A DNA stretch of 64,000 nt from Paracoccus sp. (in: a-proteobacteria) (GCF_030538495.1 NZ_JAUNTW010000006.1:62001-126000); one strand, 5' to 3'. Shown: positions 33,907 to 44,667, counted from the first letter of the stretch. Notes: generated by a model from the sequence alone, not told the origin. Made by a program: numbers and translations.

Positions 33907-34875
33907 ATGCTGCCGCCCATCCTGCAAAATCTTCGTATTCCGGTCGTGGCCTCGCCCATGTTTATCGTGTCGGGGCCGGAACTGGTCATCGCGCAATGCA
34001 AGGCCGGGATCGTCGGCAGCTTTCCTGCCCTGAACGCGCGCGAAGCGGCGGGCGATGCGCCCCTGCTGGATCAATGGCTGACCCGCATCACGGACGAACT
34101 GGACCGTCATAATCAGGCCAACCCCGACCGCCCCGCCGCGCCCTTTGCCGTGAACCAGATCGTGCATCGCAGCAATGCCCGGCTGGAACGCGATATCGAG
34201 ATTTGCCACCGCCACCGGGTGCCGATCTGGATCACCAGCCTTGGCGCGCGCCCCGAAGTGAACGAAGCCGCCCATGACTGCGGCGGCATCGCGCTGCATG
34301 ATGTGATTAACAACGCCTTTGCGCGCAAGGCGATTGACAAGGGCGCAGACGGCCTGATCGCGGTCGCCGCCGGGGCGGGTGGTCATGCCGGGGTGCAGTC
34401 GCCCTTTGCGCTGATTCAGGAAATCCGGGATTGGTTCGATGGCCCGCTGCTGCTGTCCGGGGCGATTGCCACAGGCCGCGCGGTTCTGGCGGCGCAGGTG
34501 ATGGGGGCCGATCTGGCCTATATCGGCAGCCCCTTTATCGCCACGACCGAAGCCCATGCCGACCCCGCCTATAAACAGATGATCGTGGACAGCGGCGCCA
34601 TGGATATTGTCAATTCCACGCTGTTCACCGGGATTGCGGGCAATTATCTGGCTCCGTCGATCCGCGCGGCGGGCATGGACCCGGACGCCTTGGGTCATGC
34701 CGACCCCTCCACCATGTCATTCGACGGCAGCAAAAGCGGCGCCAAAGCTTGGAGCCAGATCTGGGGCGCGGGCCAGGGCATCGGCGCGGTGCGCGCCGTC
34801 ACCCCGGTGGCCGAGCGCGTGGATCAGCTGGCCACCGAATACGCCGCCGCCCGCGCCGCTGTGGCGGGGTTGTGA
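33907..34875 (+). CDS. Nitronate monooxygenase-family flavoprotein
   Basis: A 322-residue FMN-binding TIM-barrel of the 2-nitropropane dioxygenase/NMO family. It starts [23 protein letters not shown] and includes [13 protein letters not shown], the phosphate-binding [47 protein letters not shown] and a late [15 protein letters not shown]. Reactions in the family include nitronate oxidation and enoyl-reductase-type chemistry, so the physiological substrate is open. ACAAGGGGAAA precedes the ATG. Followed after 40 bp by msrB. Confidence 0.87.
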   Translation: MLPPILQNLRIPVVASPMFIVSGPELVIAQCKAGIVGSFPALNAREAAGDAPLLDQWLTRITDELDRHNQANPDRPAAPFAVNQIVHRSNARLERDIEICHRHRVPIWITSLGARPEVNEAAHDCGGIALHDVINNAFARKAIDKGADGLIAVAAGAGGHAGVQSPFALIQEIRDWFDGPLLLSGAIATGRAVLAAQVMGADLAYIGSPFIATTEAHADPAYKQMIVDSGAMDIVNSTLFTGIAGNYLAPSIRAAGMDPDALGHADPSTMSFDGSKSGAKAWSQIWGAGQGIGAVRAVTPVAERVDQLATEYAAARAAVAGL

Positions 34876-34915
34876 AACGCGCCCCCGACCCCATATTGGG
34901 GCAAAAGGGGGCAAT

Positions 34916-35350
34916 ATGAGTTATGAAAAAACGCGCGAAGCGGTCGAACGGCTGACGCCGGAACAATACCGCGTGACACAGGAAAACGGCACCGAACGGG
35001 CCTTTACCGGCGAATATGATCACCATTTCGAACCGGGGATTTACGTTGATATCGTGTCGGGTGAACCGCTGTTTGCCAGCGGGGCGAAATACAATTCCGG
35101 CTGCGGCTGGCCCGCCTTCACCCGCCCGATCACCGACAACGTGACCGAACATCGCGACACCAGCCACGGTATGGTCCGGGTCGAGGTGCGTTCACGCCAC
35201 GCCGACAGCCATCTGGGCCATGTGTTCCCTGACGGGCCGCGCGATCAGGGCGGGATGCGGTATTGCATCAACTCGGCCGCGCTGCGCTTTGTCCCGCGCG
35301 ACGACATGGCCGCGCAGGGTTATGGTGATTATCTGGATCAGGTCGGCTGA
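34916..35350 (+). CDS. msrB: Peptide-methionine (R)-S-oxide reductase
   Basis: Repairs methionine-R-sulfoxide in proteins. The 144-residue protein has [18 protein letters not shown], the [16 protein letters not shown] region, [14 protein letters not shown] and the catalytic Cys in [11 protein letters not shown]. The two CxxC zinc motifs of the other MsrB type are absent. The start at [13 protein letters not shown] follows AAAAGGGGGC. Its 3' end overlaps the convergent RND permease gene by 13 bp. Confidence 0.95.
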   Translation: MSYEKTREAVERLTPEQYRVTQENGTERAFTGEYDHHFEPGIYVDIVSGEPLFASGAKYNSGCGWPAFTRPITDNVTEHRDTSHGMVRVEVRSRHADSHLGHVFPDGPRDQGGMRYCINSAALRFVPRDDMAAQGYGDYLDQVG

Positions 35351-38300
35351 CCGTCGGGGGCGGCGTCCATAGGGGGCCGCACCCCAAACACCGCGCAATA
35401 CAGCGCCGGCACAAAGACCAGCGTCACCAGCGTGCCGGCGATAATCCCGCCCATCATCGAAAACGCCATCGGCCCCCAAAACACCTGACGCGAAATCGGG
35501 ATCAGCGCCAGCGACGCGGCGGCGGCGGTCAGCAGAATGGGACGGGCGCGGCTGTCGGATGCCTCGAACACGGCGTCCCATTGGCTGCGGCCTTTGGTCA
35601 GCAGGACCTGAATTTCATGCACCAGAATGATGGAATTGCGGATCAAAATCCCGATCAGCGCCAAAATCCCCAAAATCGCCACAAAGCCCATCGGCACCCC
35701 GAACGGCACCAGCACCGCGACCACGCCAATCAGCCCCAAAGGTGCTGCGGCAAAGACAATCAGCGACAGCCGGAAACTTTGCATCTGCGCCATGACCAGC
35801 ACCGCCATGATCAACAGCATCAGCGGCACCACGGCGGCAATCGGCGCCTGACTGTTGGCCGAATTTTCGACCGTGCCGCCCACATGGATCTGCACCGTTG
35901 GCGGCAGAGCGGCGGCATAATCCGCAACCGCCCCCGCCATGGCCGCAACCAAAGTCGCGGGCTGATCCTGACTGGCAATCCCCGCCATCACCGTGACCGT
36001 CGGCAGACCGTTGCGCTGCGCAATCAGCGGCTGTTCCGTGCCATAGGTCAGCGTCGCCAGTGCCGACAGCGGCACCGCCCAGCCCTGCGGCAAGGTCAGT
36101 TGCATATCGCGCACGGAATCCAGCGATCCGCGATCCATTTCCACGCCGCGCGCCACCACATTGATCAGGAAAATATCATCGCGCAGCTGCGTGACGATCC
36201 GGCCGCTGAACAGCGCGCTGACCGCATCGGCAATGTCCACGCCGCTGACGCCCAAAAGGCGGGCCTGATCCTGATCGACCTCCAGCCGGACCAGACGCGC
36301 CGGTTCGTTCCAGTCCAGCGAGATGTCGCGCAGCCGCGCATCCGACGACAGCACCGCCGCCAAACCTAACGCCGCGTCGCGCGTCTGGTCCGGGTCGGGG
36401 CCGGTGACGCGATATTGCACGGGTTTCCCGACCGGAGGCCCGACCTCAAGGTTTTTCACAAACACATCGGTGCCGGGAAAATCGGACACGGCCAAGCCTT
36501 CGATCTTGGCGCGCAGACGGTCGCGCGCGGCCAGATCGGGCGTTTGAATCACGATCTGCCCCATATGCGGCCCCGCCGTCGGCACATCCATGGCCAACAC
36601 GAAACGCGGTGCGCCGCGGCCCACATAGGTGGTCCAGAACATCACATCCGGGTCGCCCTGCAACGCCTGTTCCAGCCGCGCAATTTCCGCATCCGCCCCC
36701 GCAATCGACAGGTTCTGACGACCGGTCACGTCGATGATCAGCTCGGTCCGGTCCGAGCTGGGGAAAAACTGCTGTTCGACGAATTGCATCGCCCAGACCG
36801 ACACGCCAAACAGGCCCAACGTGGCCGCAATCGTCACCCATTTCGCCGCCATCGTCGCCCGCAACAGGCGGTGAAACCCGCGCCGCAGCCGCCCCGGCCC
36901 CGCATGATGATGCGCCATGCTGCGCGGCAAAAACGTCACGCCCAACAACGGCGCAAACAGCACCGCAACGATCCATGACAAGGACAGCGACACCGCGATC
37001 ACCACGAACAGCGAAAAGGTAAATTCCCCCGCCGCCGAGTTATTCAGCCCGATGGGAATGAACCCCGCCACCGTCACCAGCGTGCCGGTCAGCATCGGAA
37101 ACGCGATCGAGGTCCACGCATAACTGGCCGCCTTAGCCAGCGATTCGCCCAGTTCCAGCCGCGAGATCATGGTCTCAATCGCGATCATCGCGTCATCGAC
37201 CAGCAGGCCCAGCGCAATGATCAGCGCCCCCAGCGAAATGCGTTGCAGGGTGATGCCGTAGAGGTCCATCACCACAAAGGTCATCGCCAGACACAGCGGA
37301 ATCGTCAACGTCACCACCAGCCCCGCGCGCAGGCCCAGACTGACGAAACTGACCGCCAGCACGATCACGACCGCTTCGGCAAGGGCGGTGACGAAATGGC
37401 CCACGGCGTGATCCACGACATGCGGCTGATCGGCGAATTTCGCCATCTCGATCCCCACCGGCAGATCGGCGGCGATCTGCGCCATCAGCGCGTCCAGTTC
37501 CGCACCAAAGCTGATGATATTGCCGCCCGCGCGCATCGCGATTTGCAGCCCGATCGCCGGTTCGCCGTTATAGCGGAACATCTGTTGCGGCGGATCGCGA
37601 TAGGCGCGGGTCACGGTCGCCACATCCGCGACATTGAAAAACCGTTCCCCCACACGCAAATTCACCGCCGAAATCGCGTCGGCGGTGTCAAACTGACCGC
37701 CAATGCGGATCATCACGCGTTCGGCCCCCGACTGGACCACCCCCGCCGGAGGGATCGCGTTTTGCTGCGCCAGCGTGGCCAGCACCTGATTCTGGTTCAG
37801 CCCCAAAGCCGCCAGACGGGCGGCGGAAAATTCCAGATGGATTTCTTCTTCCGGCACGCCCAGCAGGCCGGTTTTACCGGCTCCGGGCAGCGCGCCCACG
37901 CGTTTTCGGATCACCTCGACCTGATCGCGCAATTCGCGGGGGCTGTAACCATCACCGGTAAAGGCATAAATATTGCCGAACACGTCGCCAAAGCTGTCAT
38001 TGAACTGAAAGCCCTGAAATTCCGGCGGAAATTCGTGCCGGATATCCGCCATCATATTGCGCACACGCTGCCAGACATCCTGAATATCGCGCCCGCGCAC
38101 GGTGGGACGCAGCTCAAGATAGATCACGGCCTGACCGGGCATGGTGACGGACCGGGAAAAGTCCAGTTCGTCCAGTTCGTCCAGCTTATCTTCGATGCGG
38201 GTGGTCACCTGAAGCAGCGTTTCTTCGACCCCCGCACCGGGCAGAGCCGCGCCGATAACCATGGTTTTGACGGTGAATGCGGGATCTTCTTCCCGGCCCA

Positions 38301-38403
38301 GATTCAGGTAACTGATCGTGCCGGCAATCATCGACACGATCAGCAAAAACCACACAAAACTGCGGTGACGCAGCGCCCAGTCGGACAGGTTGAATTTCGT
38401 CAT
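35338..38403 (-). CDS. RND-family efflux transporter permease
   Basis: A 1021-residue inner-membrane proton-driven pump of the AcrB/HAE1 type: twelve transmembrane helices in two halves, each followed by a large periplasmic domain. It begins [20 protein letters not shown]. The TM4 proton-relay region [20 protein letters not shown] has the expected Asp pair, and the second half contains [13 protein letters not shown]. It is the last gene of a three-gene operon with two periplasmic adaptors; all starts overlap the preceding stops. No outer-membrane channel gene is adjacent, so a shared TolC-like protein would be needed. Substrate unknown. Confidence 0.93.
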   Translation of the reverse strand: MTKFNLSDWALRHRSFVWFLLIVSMIAGTISYLNLGREEDPAFTVKTMVIGAALPGAGVEETLLQVTTRIEDKLDELDELDFSRSVTMPGQAVIYLELRPTVRGRDIQDVWQRVRNMMADIRHEFPPEFQGFQFNDSFGDVFGNIYAFTGDGYSPRELRDQVEVIRKRVGALPGAGKTGLLGVPEEEIHLEFSAARLAALGLNQNQVLATLAQQNAIPPAGVVQSGAERVMIRIGGQFDTADAISAVNLRVGERFFNVADVATVTRAYRDPPQQMFRYNGEPAIGLQIAMRAGGNIISFGAELDALMAQIAADLPVGIEMAKFADQPHVVDHAVGHFVTALAEAVVIVLAVSFVSLGLRAGLVVTLTIPLCLAMTFVVMDLYGITLQRISLGALIIALGLLVDDAMIAIETMISRLELGESLAKAASYAWTSIAFPMLTGTLVTVAGFIPIGLNNSAAGEFTFSLFVVIAVSLSLSWIVAVLFAPLLGVTFLPRSMAHHHAGPGRLRRGFHRLLRATMAAKWVTIAATLGLFGVSVWAMQFVEQQFFPSSDRTELIIDVTGRQNLSIAGADAEIARLEQALQGDPDVMFWTTYVGRGAPRFVLAMDVPTAGPHMGQIVIQTPDLAARDRLRAKIEGLAVSDFPGTDVFVKNLEVGPPVGKPVQYRVTGPDPDQTRDAALGLAAVLSSDARLRDISLDWNEPARLVRLEVDQDQARLLGVSGVDIADAVSALFSGRIVTQLRDDIFLINVVARGVEMDRGSLDSVRDMQLTLPQGWAVPLSALATLTYGTEQPLIAQRNGLPTVTVMAGIASQDQPATLVAAMAGAVADYAAALPPTVQIHVGGTVENSANSQAPIAAVVPLMLLIMAVLVMAQMQSFRLSLIVFAAAPLGLIGVVAVLVPFGVPMGFVAILGILALIGILIRNSIILVHEIQVLLTKGRSQWDAVFEASDSRARPILLTAAAASLALIPISRQVFWGPMAFSMMGGIIAGTLVTLVFVPALYCAVFGVRPPMDAAPDGQPT

Positions 38404-39485
38404 GGTTCCAGCCTGCGGCCAACAATATGACCATCTGTCAATGAGTTGACGCCCCTCAGGACGATTTCATCGCCGGGATTCAGCCCCGACAGCACCGGCA
38501 CGCGTCCCGCCATTTCGGGGCCAAGCGTGACCGCAACACGCGTCACCCGCGCCTGCGCGCCGTCGCGCGTCACCCGCCAGACAAAGGCGCCGTCATCGGT
38601 GGTCATCACCGCCCGCGGGTCCAGCGACAAAGCGGGCGTATCAACCGGCCCCTGACGCGCGCGCACCAGCCCTCCCAGACGGAACGGCGCGTCGGGCGGC
38701 AGCGTCAGATACACCCGGCGCGTGCGGGTGGCGGCATCCGCGACCGGGTCGATCCGGTCCAGAACCGCCGGCACCTGCGTGTCGGCATCGTTGCGGTGCC
38801 AGACCGTGAACACGGCCCCCCGTTCCAGCGCACGCAAAGCGGGTTCGGGCAGGTCGATCACGGCCTCGCGCTGATCATAGGCGGACAGTTGCAGCACCGG
38901 CACCCCGGCGCCGACGGTGGTTCCGGGCGCTTCGAACACGGCGCTGATCACGCCATCAAAGGGGGCGGTCATGCGCGCGAACCCTTCGGCATCCTGCGCC
39001 TGAATCAGCGCCGAGCGCGCCTGTTCAACCGCCGCCGCCGCCGCCGAGGCCGCCTGCTGCGCCAGTTCCAGTTGCGCCGCCGGGGCAACGTTGCGCGCGC
39101 TGAGCGCCTGTGCGCGGTCCAAGGCGGCGCGGGCGGTGCGGTCGTTCACCTCGGCCGTGGCAAGGGCGGCGCGGGCGGCGCGCGTCACCGCCTGCAAATC
39201 ATCGACGGCCAGTTCCGCCAGCAGATCACCGGCGCGCACGCGCGCGCCCACATCCACCGGGCGGGCGATCATGCGGCCCAGCGTTTCAAAGCCCAGATTC
39301 ACCTGCGTACGCGACTGCACCACGCCGGGCAGCCACCGTGCTTCGATCCCGTGATCGCGGATGATGTCGGACACAACCGGGCGGGGATCGTCCCGATCAT
39401 CCGCCACAGCCGGGATTCGCAGCAGCGCGACCGCCACAAGGGCCACGACCGCCGCCGCCAGCACGCTCAGCCGCCGCATCGTCAT
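38400..39485 (-). CDS. RND efflux periplasmic adaptor (second of two)
   Basis: A 361-residue membrane-fusion protein: N-terminal membrane anchor or signal (MTMRRLSVLAAAVVALVAVALL), a biotinyl-lipoyl half-motif (GRMIARPVDVGARVRAGDLLAELA), an alpha-helical hairpin rich in Ala/Gln (about 90-150), then beta-barrel and membrane-proximal domains. It couples the RND pump to an outer-membrane channel. ATG at 39485 was chosen because it overlaps the preceding stop as ATGA; its own stop overlaps the permease start in the same way. Confidence 0.9.
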   Translation of the reverse strand: MTMRRLSVLAAAVVALVAVALLRIPAVADDRDDPRPVVSDIIRDHGIEARWLPGVVQSRTQVNLGFETLGRMIARPVDVGARVRAGDLLAELAVDDLQAVTRAARAALATAEVNDRTARAALDRAQALSARNVAPAAQLELAQQAASAAAAAVEQARSALIQAQDAEGFARMTAPFDGVISAVFEAPGTTVGAGVPVLQLSAYDQREAVIDLPEPALRALERGAVFTVWHRNDADTQVPAVLDRIDPVADAATRTRRVYLTLPPDAPFRLGGLVRARQGPVDTPALSLDPRAVMTTDDGAFVWRVTRDGAQARVTRVAVTLGPEMAGRVPVLSGLNPGDEIVLRGVNSLTDGHIVGRRLEP

Positions 39486-40543
39486 TTTGGCCCCCATGCG
39501 GTGACGGAACGGCCCGGATAGAGCCGCTGCGCGCCCTGCCCGACCACCATCTGCCCGACCGACACGCCCCCCGCCAGATAAACCAACCCGTCGCCAAATC
39601 CAGCAATATCAATTGGTTGCATCGAGACCCGGCCATCATCGCCCACAACCCACACCGCCGCGCCGCCGCCATGGCGCACCAGCGCGGTCCATGGCACGGA
39701 CGGATGCACCGGATCGGGCAAGGTGACCCGCCCGCGCACCGCCGCGCCCAACAGCCCGATATCGGGATCATCCGTCAGGATCGAGGCGCGCAGATTGACC
39801 GTGCCGGTGCGCGGATCGACCAGCGGAGACACTTCGGATATGCGGGCGCGCATGGGGGGATGCGCCACATCCAGCGGCGTCAGGGCCACATCGGCCCCCA
39901 GAACATCGGCCAGAATACGGTCATCGGCCGTCTGAAACACCGCATCCAGCCCCGACAGCGCCGCCAGAGTCAGAACCGGCTGCGCCGCCGCCACCACCTG
40001 ACCGGGCGCGACCGATTTCGACACGATCACCCCATCATCGGGGGCGCGCAGAACGGTATCTTCGACCGCGCGGCGGGCCTGTTGGCGCTGACTGTCAGCC
40101 TGTTCCAGTGCCGCCGCGGCCTGCGACAGCGCCTGTTCCGCGCCGTCACGCGCCGCCCGCGTCCCGGCCCCGCGCGCCAACAGCCCCGCCGCGCGGTCAT
40201 TGGCCTGATCGGCCTGCGCCTGCACGGCCATTGCGGCCTGAAACCCGGCTTCGGCCACGATCAGGGCCTGTTCCTGCTGAACCGCGCTCAGCCGCGCCAA
40301 GGGCTGACCCCGCGCCACGCGATCCCCTTCGCGGACCAGCACCTGTTCGATCCGCCCGCCATAGCGAAAGCCCAGCTGGACGGTGTCGCGTGCCTGAATT
40401 GTGCCGGTCAGGGTGATGTCGGCGGACATGGCGGCATCGGTCACCGCCACAAATTCCACCCGCAAGGGATCGGCCCATGCCACGGACACCGCCCAAAACG
40501 ACAGCAGCGCCAAAAACACACCCTTTACCCAGACATCGCGCAT
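39482..40543 (-). CDS. RND efflux periplasmic adaptor (first of two)
   Basis: A 353-residue membrane-fusion protein with a cleavable-looking signal (FLALLSFWAVSVAWA), lipoyl half-motifs (GRIEQVLVREGDRVARGQPLARL and APDDGVIVSKSVAPGQVV) and a coiled hairpin between them. It heads the three-gene operon. Together with the second adaptor it makes a two-adaptor pump like TriABC, where the two form a heterodimeric repeat. The promoter must lie in 40544-40668, where no operator or regulator gene is evident. Confidence 0.9.
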   Translation of the reverse strand: MRDVWVKGVFLALLSFWAVSVAWADPLRVEFVAVTDAAMSADITLTGTIQARDTVQLGFRYGGRIEQVLVREGDRVARGQPLARLSAVQQEQALIVAEAGFQAAMAVQAQADQANDRAAGLLARGAGTRAARDGAEQALSQAAAALEQADSQRQQARRAVEDTVLRAPDDGVIVSKSVAPGQVVAAAQPVLTLAALSGLDAVFQTADDRILADVLGADVALTPLDVAHPPMRARISEVSPLVDPRTGTVNLRASILTDDPDIGLLGAAVRGRVTLPDPVHPSVPWTALVRHGGGAAVWVVGDDGRVSMQPIDIAGFGDGLVYLAGGVSVGQMVVGQGAQRLYPGRSVTAWGPK

Positions 40544-40668
40544 TTTTTGCCCATAGCGAACGATCTACCGGCCTTCATATGCACAATTAGCGCATGCCAT
40601 AACAGCATTTTTTGCCCGCACTGCGTGACTTATTGCCTAAAACTTTAGCGACTGCCGCACGGGCCGGG

Positions 40669-41295
40669 TTAATCGCGGATAAACCGGCTTTCCTTGATCT
40701 GTTCCCAAGCCCAGACGACTTCGGACAGGCGGTCTTCGTCGGATCGGTCGCCGCCATTCATGTCGGGATGCAGATCCTTGACCAGCGATTTGTATTGCTT
40801 GCGGATTTCCGCGCGGGTCCAGCTGTCTTTGGCTTCCAGAATGTCCAAAGCGCGGCGTTCGGTCGGGGGCAGTTTGCGGGTCGCCTGTGCGCGGGCCTCG
40901 GGCGCGGTGCCGTTGGCGCCCAGAATTTCCAGCGGATCGCTGACGCCATGGCGTGCCCATTTCTGTTCCTGCGCCGACCGGCCAAAGGGCTGCGTCGGGC
41001 GTTCCCACACGGTCGCGTTGTCGATGAATTGCTGGAATTCTTCTTCGGACTGGCCTTGGAAATAATTCCAGTTGGCGTTGTATTCGCGGACATGTTCTTT
41101 GCAGAACCAGAAATAATCATCCAGATTGCGCGGGTTTTTCGGCGCGCGATACTGGCCGGGTTCATCGCAGCCTTCGCGTTCACACATCCGGGTTGATGTT
41201 TCAAACGCGCCGGACATGCCGCGCCGACCTTTGGTTTTCCGCTTTTTGTCCTTAGCGGCTGAAATGTCAAAGCCAAACGGGTCGTTCTTGGACAT
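40669..41295 (-). CDS. J-domain protein with N-terminal Cys motif
   Basis: A 208-residue cytoplasmic co-chaperone-like protein. The C-terminal J domain (about residues 140-200) contains the essential HPD in VKDLHPDMNGG. The N-terminal part is basic (DKKRKTKGRRGM) and has a CEREGC...FCKEH arrangement (C-x4-C then C-x2-H) that could bind zinc. J domains stimulate DnaK ATPase, and this type is common in alphaproteobacteria with no assigned client. It is divergent from bolA. The 125 bp behind it (40544-40668) show no clear terminator. Confidence 0.87.
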   Translation of the reverse strand: MSKNDPFGFDISAAKDKKRKTKGRRGMSGAFETSTRMCEREGCDEPGQYRAPKNPRNLDDYFWFCKEHVREYNANWNYFQGQSEEEFQQFIDNATVWERPTQPFGRSAQEQKWARHGVSDPLEILGANGTAPEARAQATRKLPPTERRALDILEAKDSWTRAEIRKQYKSLVKDLHPDMNGGDRSDEDRLSEVVWAWEQIKESRFIRD

Positions 41296-41377
41296 GATCG
41301 TAATACCTATGCGACTCGGAGGCAGCAGTTTAGGGTATTTTGCGAAACTTGTAAGGTCTTGACGAAAGGGAAATCAC

Positions 41378-41629
41378 ATGATCGCGGATGAAATGGCACA
41401 AAAACTGGCGGCGCTGCGCCCCACAGCGTTAGAGATCATCGACGAAAGCGAATCCCACCGGGGCCATTCGGGCTATCGCGACGGCGGGCAAAGCCATTTT
41501 CGCATCCGCATGGCCAGCCCCGATTTTGCCGGCCTGACCCGGATTCAACGGCACCGGCTGGTGCATCAGACGCTGGGCGATATTGTGCCGCGCATCCACG
41601 CGCTTGCACTGGAATTAACCGAAAGCTGA
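41378..41629 (+). CDS. BolA-family protein
   Basis: An 83-residue KH-like protein of the BolA family, which pairs with monothiol glutaredoxins in iron-sulfur trafficking or iron sensing. Family landmarks are ALEIIDESESHRGHSGYRDGGQSHFRIRM and the helix-turn RIQRHRLVHQTLGDIVPRIHAL; the His in SESHRGH is a likely cluster ligand. GAAAGGGAAATC precedes the ATG. It stands 80 bp upstream of glpX. Confidence 0.92.
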   Translation: MIADEMAQKLAALRPTALEIIDESESHRGHSGYRDGGQSHFRIRMASPDFAGLTRIQRHRLVHQTLGDIVPRIHALALELTES

Positions 41630-41709
41630 ACTGTTAGCGATGTCAGGGTTGCCGCCGCCCCAAAGCCCTGCAACAAGACCCCAAAACCGTCATGAAAAGG
41701 GAAAATGCC

Positions 41710-42675
41710 ATGACCGCGGCCACGGATTTTAACGATCGCATGTTGTCTTTGGGCCTGGCCCGCGTCAGCGAAGCGGCGGCCCATGCTTCGGCCACGCTGA
41801 TCGGGCGCGGCGATGAAAAGGCCGCCGATCAGGCCGCCGTCAACGCCATGCGCGACCAGTTGAACAAGCTGGACATCAAAGGCGTGGTCGTCATCGGCGA
41901 AGGCGAACGCGACGAAGCCCCGATGCTGTATATTGGCGAAGAGGTCGGCACCGGCCAAGGCCCCGAAGTGGACATCGCGCTTGACCCGCTGGAAGGCACG
42001 ACCCTGACCGCCAAGGATATGCCGAACGCGCTGACCGTGATCGCCATGGCTCCGCGCGGCACGCTGCTGCACGCGCCGGATGTGTATATGGAAAAGCTGG
42101 CTGTTGGCCCCGGCTATCCTGAAAATGTGGTCAGTCTGGATATGTCGCCCGCTGAACGCGTTCGCGCACTGGCGGCGGCGCGCGGCTGCAAAGACAGCGA
42201 CATTACCGTCTGTATTCTGGAACGCCCCCGCCACGAAGACCTGATCGCCGAAGTGCGCAGCACTGGCGCGGCCATTCGCCTGATCACCGATGGCGATGTG
42301 GCGGGCGTCATCCACTGCGCCGAATCGGAACTGACCGGCATTGATATGTATATGGGCAGCGGCGGCGCCCCCGAAGGCGTGCTGGCCGCATCGGCGCTGA
42401 AATGTATGGGCGGGCAGATGTGGGGAAAACTGTTGTTCCGCAATGACGACGAACGCGCCCGCGCCGCCAAGGCCGGGATCACCGATCTGGACCGCATCTA
42501 TTCCCGCGATGAACTGGTGACGGCGGATGTGATCTTTGCCGCGACCGGCGTGACCAACGGGTCCATCGTGGCGGGTGTGAAGCGCGAACCGGGTTATCTG
42601 ACGACCGAAACCATCCTGATGCGGTCGAAAACCGGGTCGGTCCGCCGGATGATTTACCGCAACCCGATTAAGTGA
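41710..42675 (+). CDS. glpX: Class II fructose-1,6-bisphosphatase
   Basis: Dephosphorylates fructose-1,6-bisphosphate in gluconeogenesis. The 321-residue GlpX protein has GRGDEKAADQAAVNAMR, the metal-binding GEGERDEAPMLYIGE and DPLEGTTLTAKDMPNALTV, and GSGGAPEGVLAASALKCMGG. The ATG at 41710 (MTAATDFNDRML) was chosen, as AAAAGGGA sits 7-14 bp before it; an ATG six codons upstream would overlap that site. Gene order glpX-recJ is typical for Rhodobacteraceae. Confidence 0.95.
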   Translation: MTAATDFNDRMLSLGLARVSEAAAHASATLIGRGDEKAADQAAVNAMRDQLNKLDIKGVVVIGEGERDEAPMLYIGEEVGTGQGPEVDIALDPLEGTTLTAKDMPNALTVIAMAPRGTLLHAPDVYMEKLAVGPGYPENVVSLDMSPAERVRALAAARGCKDSDITVCILERPRHEDLIAEVRSTGAAIRLITDGDVAGVIHCAESELTGIDMYMGSGGAPEGVLAASALKCMGGQMWGKLLFRNDDERARAAKAGITDLDRIYSRDELVTADVIFAATGVTNGSIVAGVKREPGYLTTETILMRSKTGSVRRMIYRNPIK

Positions 42676-42685
42676 GTTGACGGTT

Positions 42686-42768
42686 CGCGGGGGGGGCCAG
42701 CCCCCCCGCGAAAGGATAGGCCGGGGGCCAGCCCCCGGACCCCCGGGATATTTATGCACAAGAGATAG
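42686..42768 (+). repeat. Dispersed palindromic element, copy (g) with two hairpins
   Basis: A first hairpin CGCGGGGGG...CCCCCCGCG (42686-42710) is followed by the element arm CCGGGGGCCAGCCCCCGG, ACCCCCGGGATATTTATGCA and CAAGAGATA. It lies behind glpX in the orientation expected of a terminator. Confidence 0.65.
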
Positions 42769-42852
42769 GGCGTGGCTGGCGCATCGGGCGGCGTTTCTGT
42801 TAGGGTGGCGCATTGTCCGGCGGGGTCGGATGTTCAGGTAAGACGAAGCAGC

Positions 42853-44589
42853 ATGGCCTATTTGGGTGTGGAATCGTCGCTGACGGGGCGGTGTTGGATC
42901 GGTCCTGATGCGACGCTGGAACGATTGGCCGAAGGATTGGCCCAGCAGGCCGCGTTGCCGTTGCCGGTGGCGCGGGTGTTGGCCGAACGCGGGGTTCCGG
43001 CCGCCGATGCGGCGGCGTTTCTGGCCCCGAAATTGCGGGATTTACTGCCCGATCCCTTGACCCTGCGTGATATGGGGGTGGCCGCTGAACGGTTGGTTCA
43101 GGCCGCCATTCAGGGGCAGCGCATCGCGGTGTTCGCCGATTATGATGTCGATGGCGGGTCATCGGCGGCCTTGTTGTTGGATTGGCTGCGTCAGCAGGGC
43201 CGCGACGCCACGCTGTATATTCCCGACCGCATCGACGAAGGCTATGGCCCGAACGCCCCCGCCATGTCCGGGCTGGCCGCCGCGCATGATCTGATTATCT
43301 GCGTGGATTGCGGCACGCTGTCGCATGATGCGCTTGCCGCCGCCCAAGGTTGCGATGTCATTGTTCTGGATCACCATTTGGGGGGTGAAACCCTGCCCCC
43401 CGCCTTGGCCGTGGTGAACCCCAATCGCGCGGACGAAGACGGCGCGTTAGGGCATCTGTGCGCGGCGGGTGTGGTGTTTCTGACGCTGGTTCAGGCGGGG
43501 CGCGTGCTGCGGGGCATGGGCCGGGCGGAACCCGATCTGATGGCGATGCTGGATTTGGTAGCCTTGGCCACGGTCGCGGATGTGGCACCGCTGGTCGGTG
43601 TGAACCGCGCCTTTGTCCGGCAGGGGCTGGCCGTGATGGCGCGGCGGGCGCGGCCCGGTCTGGTGGCGCTGTCGGATGTGGCGCGGCTGGATGGCCCGCC
43701 CAGCGCCTTTCATCTGGGGTTTCTGCTGGGGCCGCGCATCAATGCGGGCGGGCGTGTGGGCCGTGCCGATCTGGGCGCGCTGACCTTGGCGAGCCGCGAT
43801 CCGGCCCATGCCGAACGTCTGGCCGCGCAACTGGACGAATTGAACCGCGACCGCCGCGCCATTGAAGCCGCGGTAAGGGCCGAGGCTGTGGCTCAGGTCG
43901 AGGCGCGCGGCGACACCCGCCTGTCATGGGCCGCGGGCGAGGGCTGGCATCCCGGCGTGGTCGGCATCGTCGCCGCGCGGGTCAAGGAATCGTCGAACCT
44001 GCCTTCGGTCGTGATCGGCGTGGATGGCGGCATCGGCAAAGGATCGGCCCGGTCGGTTCCGGGCGTCGATCTGGGCCGCGCCATTCAGCGGCTGGCCCGC
44101 GAAGGGCTGCTGATCAAGGGCGGCGGTCACGAAATGGCCGCCGGTCTGACCGTGGATGCGGACCGCATCCCCGCCGCTATGGATCGTCTGGCCGAACTGA
44201 TCGCGCCGCAACTGGCCGCGCGCAGCGGGGTGGGCGATCTGCGCATATCGGGCCTTCTGGACCCGGCGGGGGCCACGCCGGATATGTTTCGGATGCTGGA
44301 AGACGCCGGCCCCTTTGGTCAGGCCGCCCCGGCGCCGCGCTTTGCATTCGGCGATCAGTTGATCGACAGCGCCGCGACCATGGGTGACGGGCATCTGCGG
44401 CTGTCCTTTCGCAGCCCCGGCGGCCCGGCGATCGAGGCCGTCGCATGGGGCGCGATGAACACCCCGCTTGGCCCCGGTCTGATTGGCGCCAAGGGGCGGC
44501 GGTTCCATCTGGCTGGCAAGCTGGAGCTGTCCACATGGGGCGGGCGCGAACGGCTGCGGCTGCGTCTGGATGATGCGGCACCTGTGTGA
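42853..44589 (+). CDS. recJ: Single-stranded-DNA-specific exonuclease RecJ
   Basis: A 5'-3' ssDNA exonuclease used in recombination, base-excision and mismatch repair. The 578-residue DHH-family protein has the metal motifs FADYDVDGGSSAALLLDWL, CVDCGTLSHDAL, VIVLDHHLGG, LGPRINAGGRVGR in the core and KGGGHEMAAGLTVD in the DHHA1 domain, then the OB-fold. The ATG at 42853 was chosen for the usual N-terminus ahead of the ARVLAERGV helix; the upstream in-frame extension has no match. Convergent with nothing; 78 bp before the UPF0173 gene. Confidence 0.95.
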   Translation: MAYLGVESSLTGRCWIGPDATLERLAEGLAQQAALPLPVARVLAERGVPAADAAAFLAPKLRDLLPDPLTLRDMGVAAERLVQAAIQGQRIAVFADYDVDGGSSAALLLDWLRQQGRDATLYIPDRIDEGYGPNAPAMSGLAAAHDLIICVDCGTLSHDALAAAQGCDVIVLDHHLGGETLPPALAVVNPNRADEDGALGHLCAAGVVFLTLVQAGRVLRGMGRAEPDLMAMLDLVALATVADVAPLVGVNRAFVRQGLAVMARRARPGLVALSDVARLDGPPSAFHLGFLLGPRINAGGRVGRADLGALTLASRDPAHAERLAAQLDELNRDRRAIEAAVRAEAVAQVEARGDTRLSWAAGEGWHPGVVGIVAARVKESSNLPSVVIGVDGGIGKGSARSVPGVDLGRAIQRLAREGLLIKGGGHEMAAGLTVDADRIPAAMDRLAELIAPQLAARSGVGDLRISGLLDPAGATPDMFRMLEDAGPFGQAAPAPRFAFGDQLIDSAATMGDGHLRLSFRSPGGPAIEAVAWGAMNTPLGPGLIGAKGRRFHLAGKLELSTWGGRERLRLRLDDAAPV

Positions 44590-44667
44590 TGGGCCGGTCT
44601 GACGGTCTGGTCAGCCCGCGCCGCGCCCGCTAACCTGCATCCAAACGGTGACACCAAAGGGGATGAC

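Noticed and set aside
33781..34698. N-terminal extension of the omptin gene as one 611-codon frame
   Set aside because: The extension is antisense to the nitronate monooxygenase gene, and a signal peptide starts cleanly at the Met ending at 33780.
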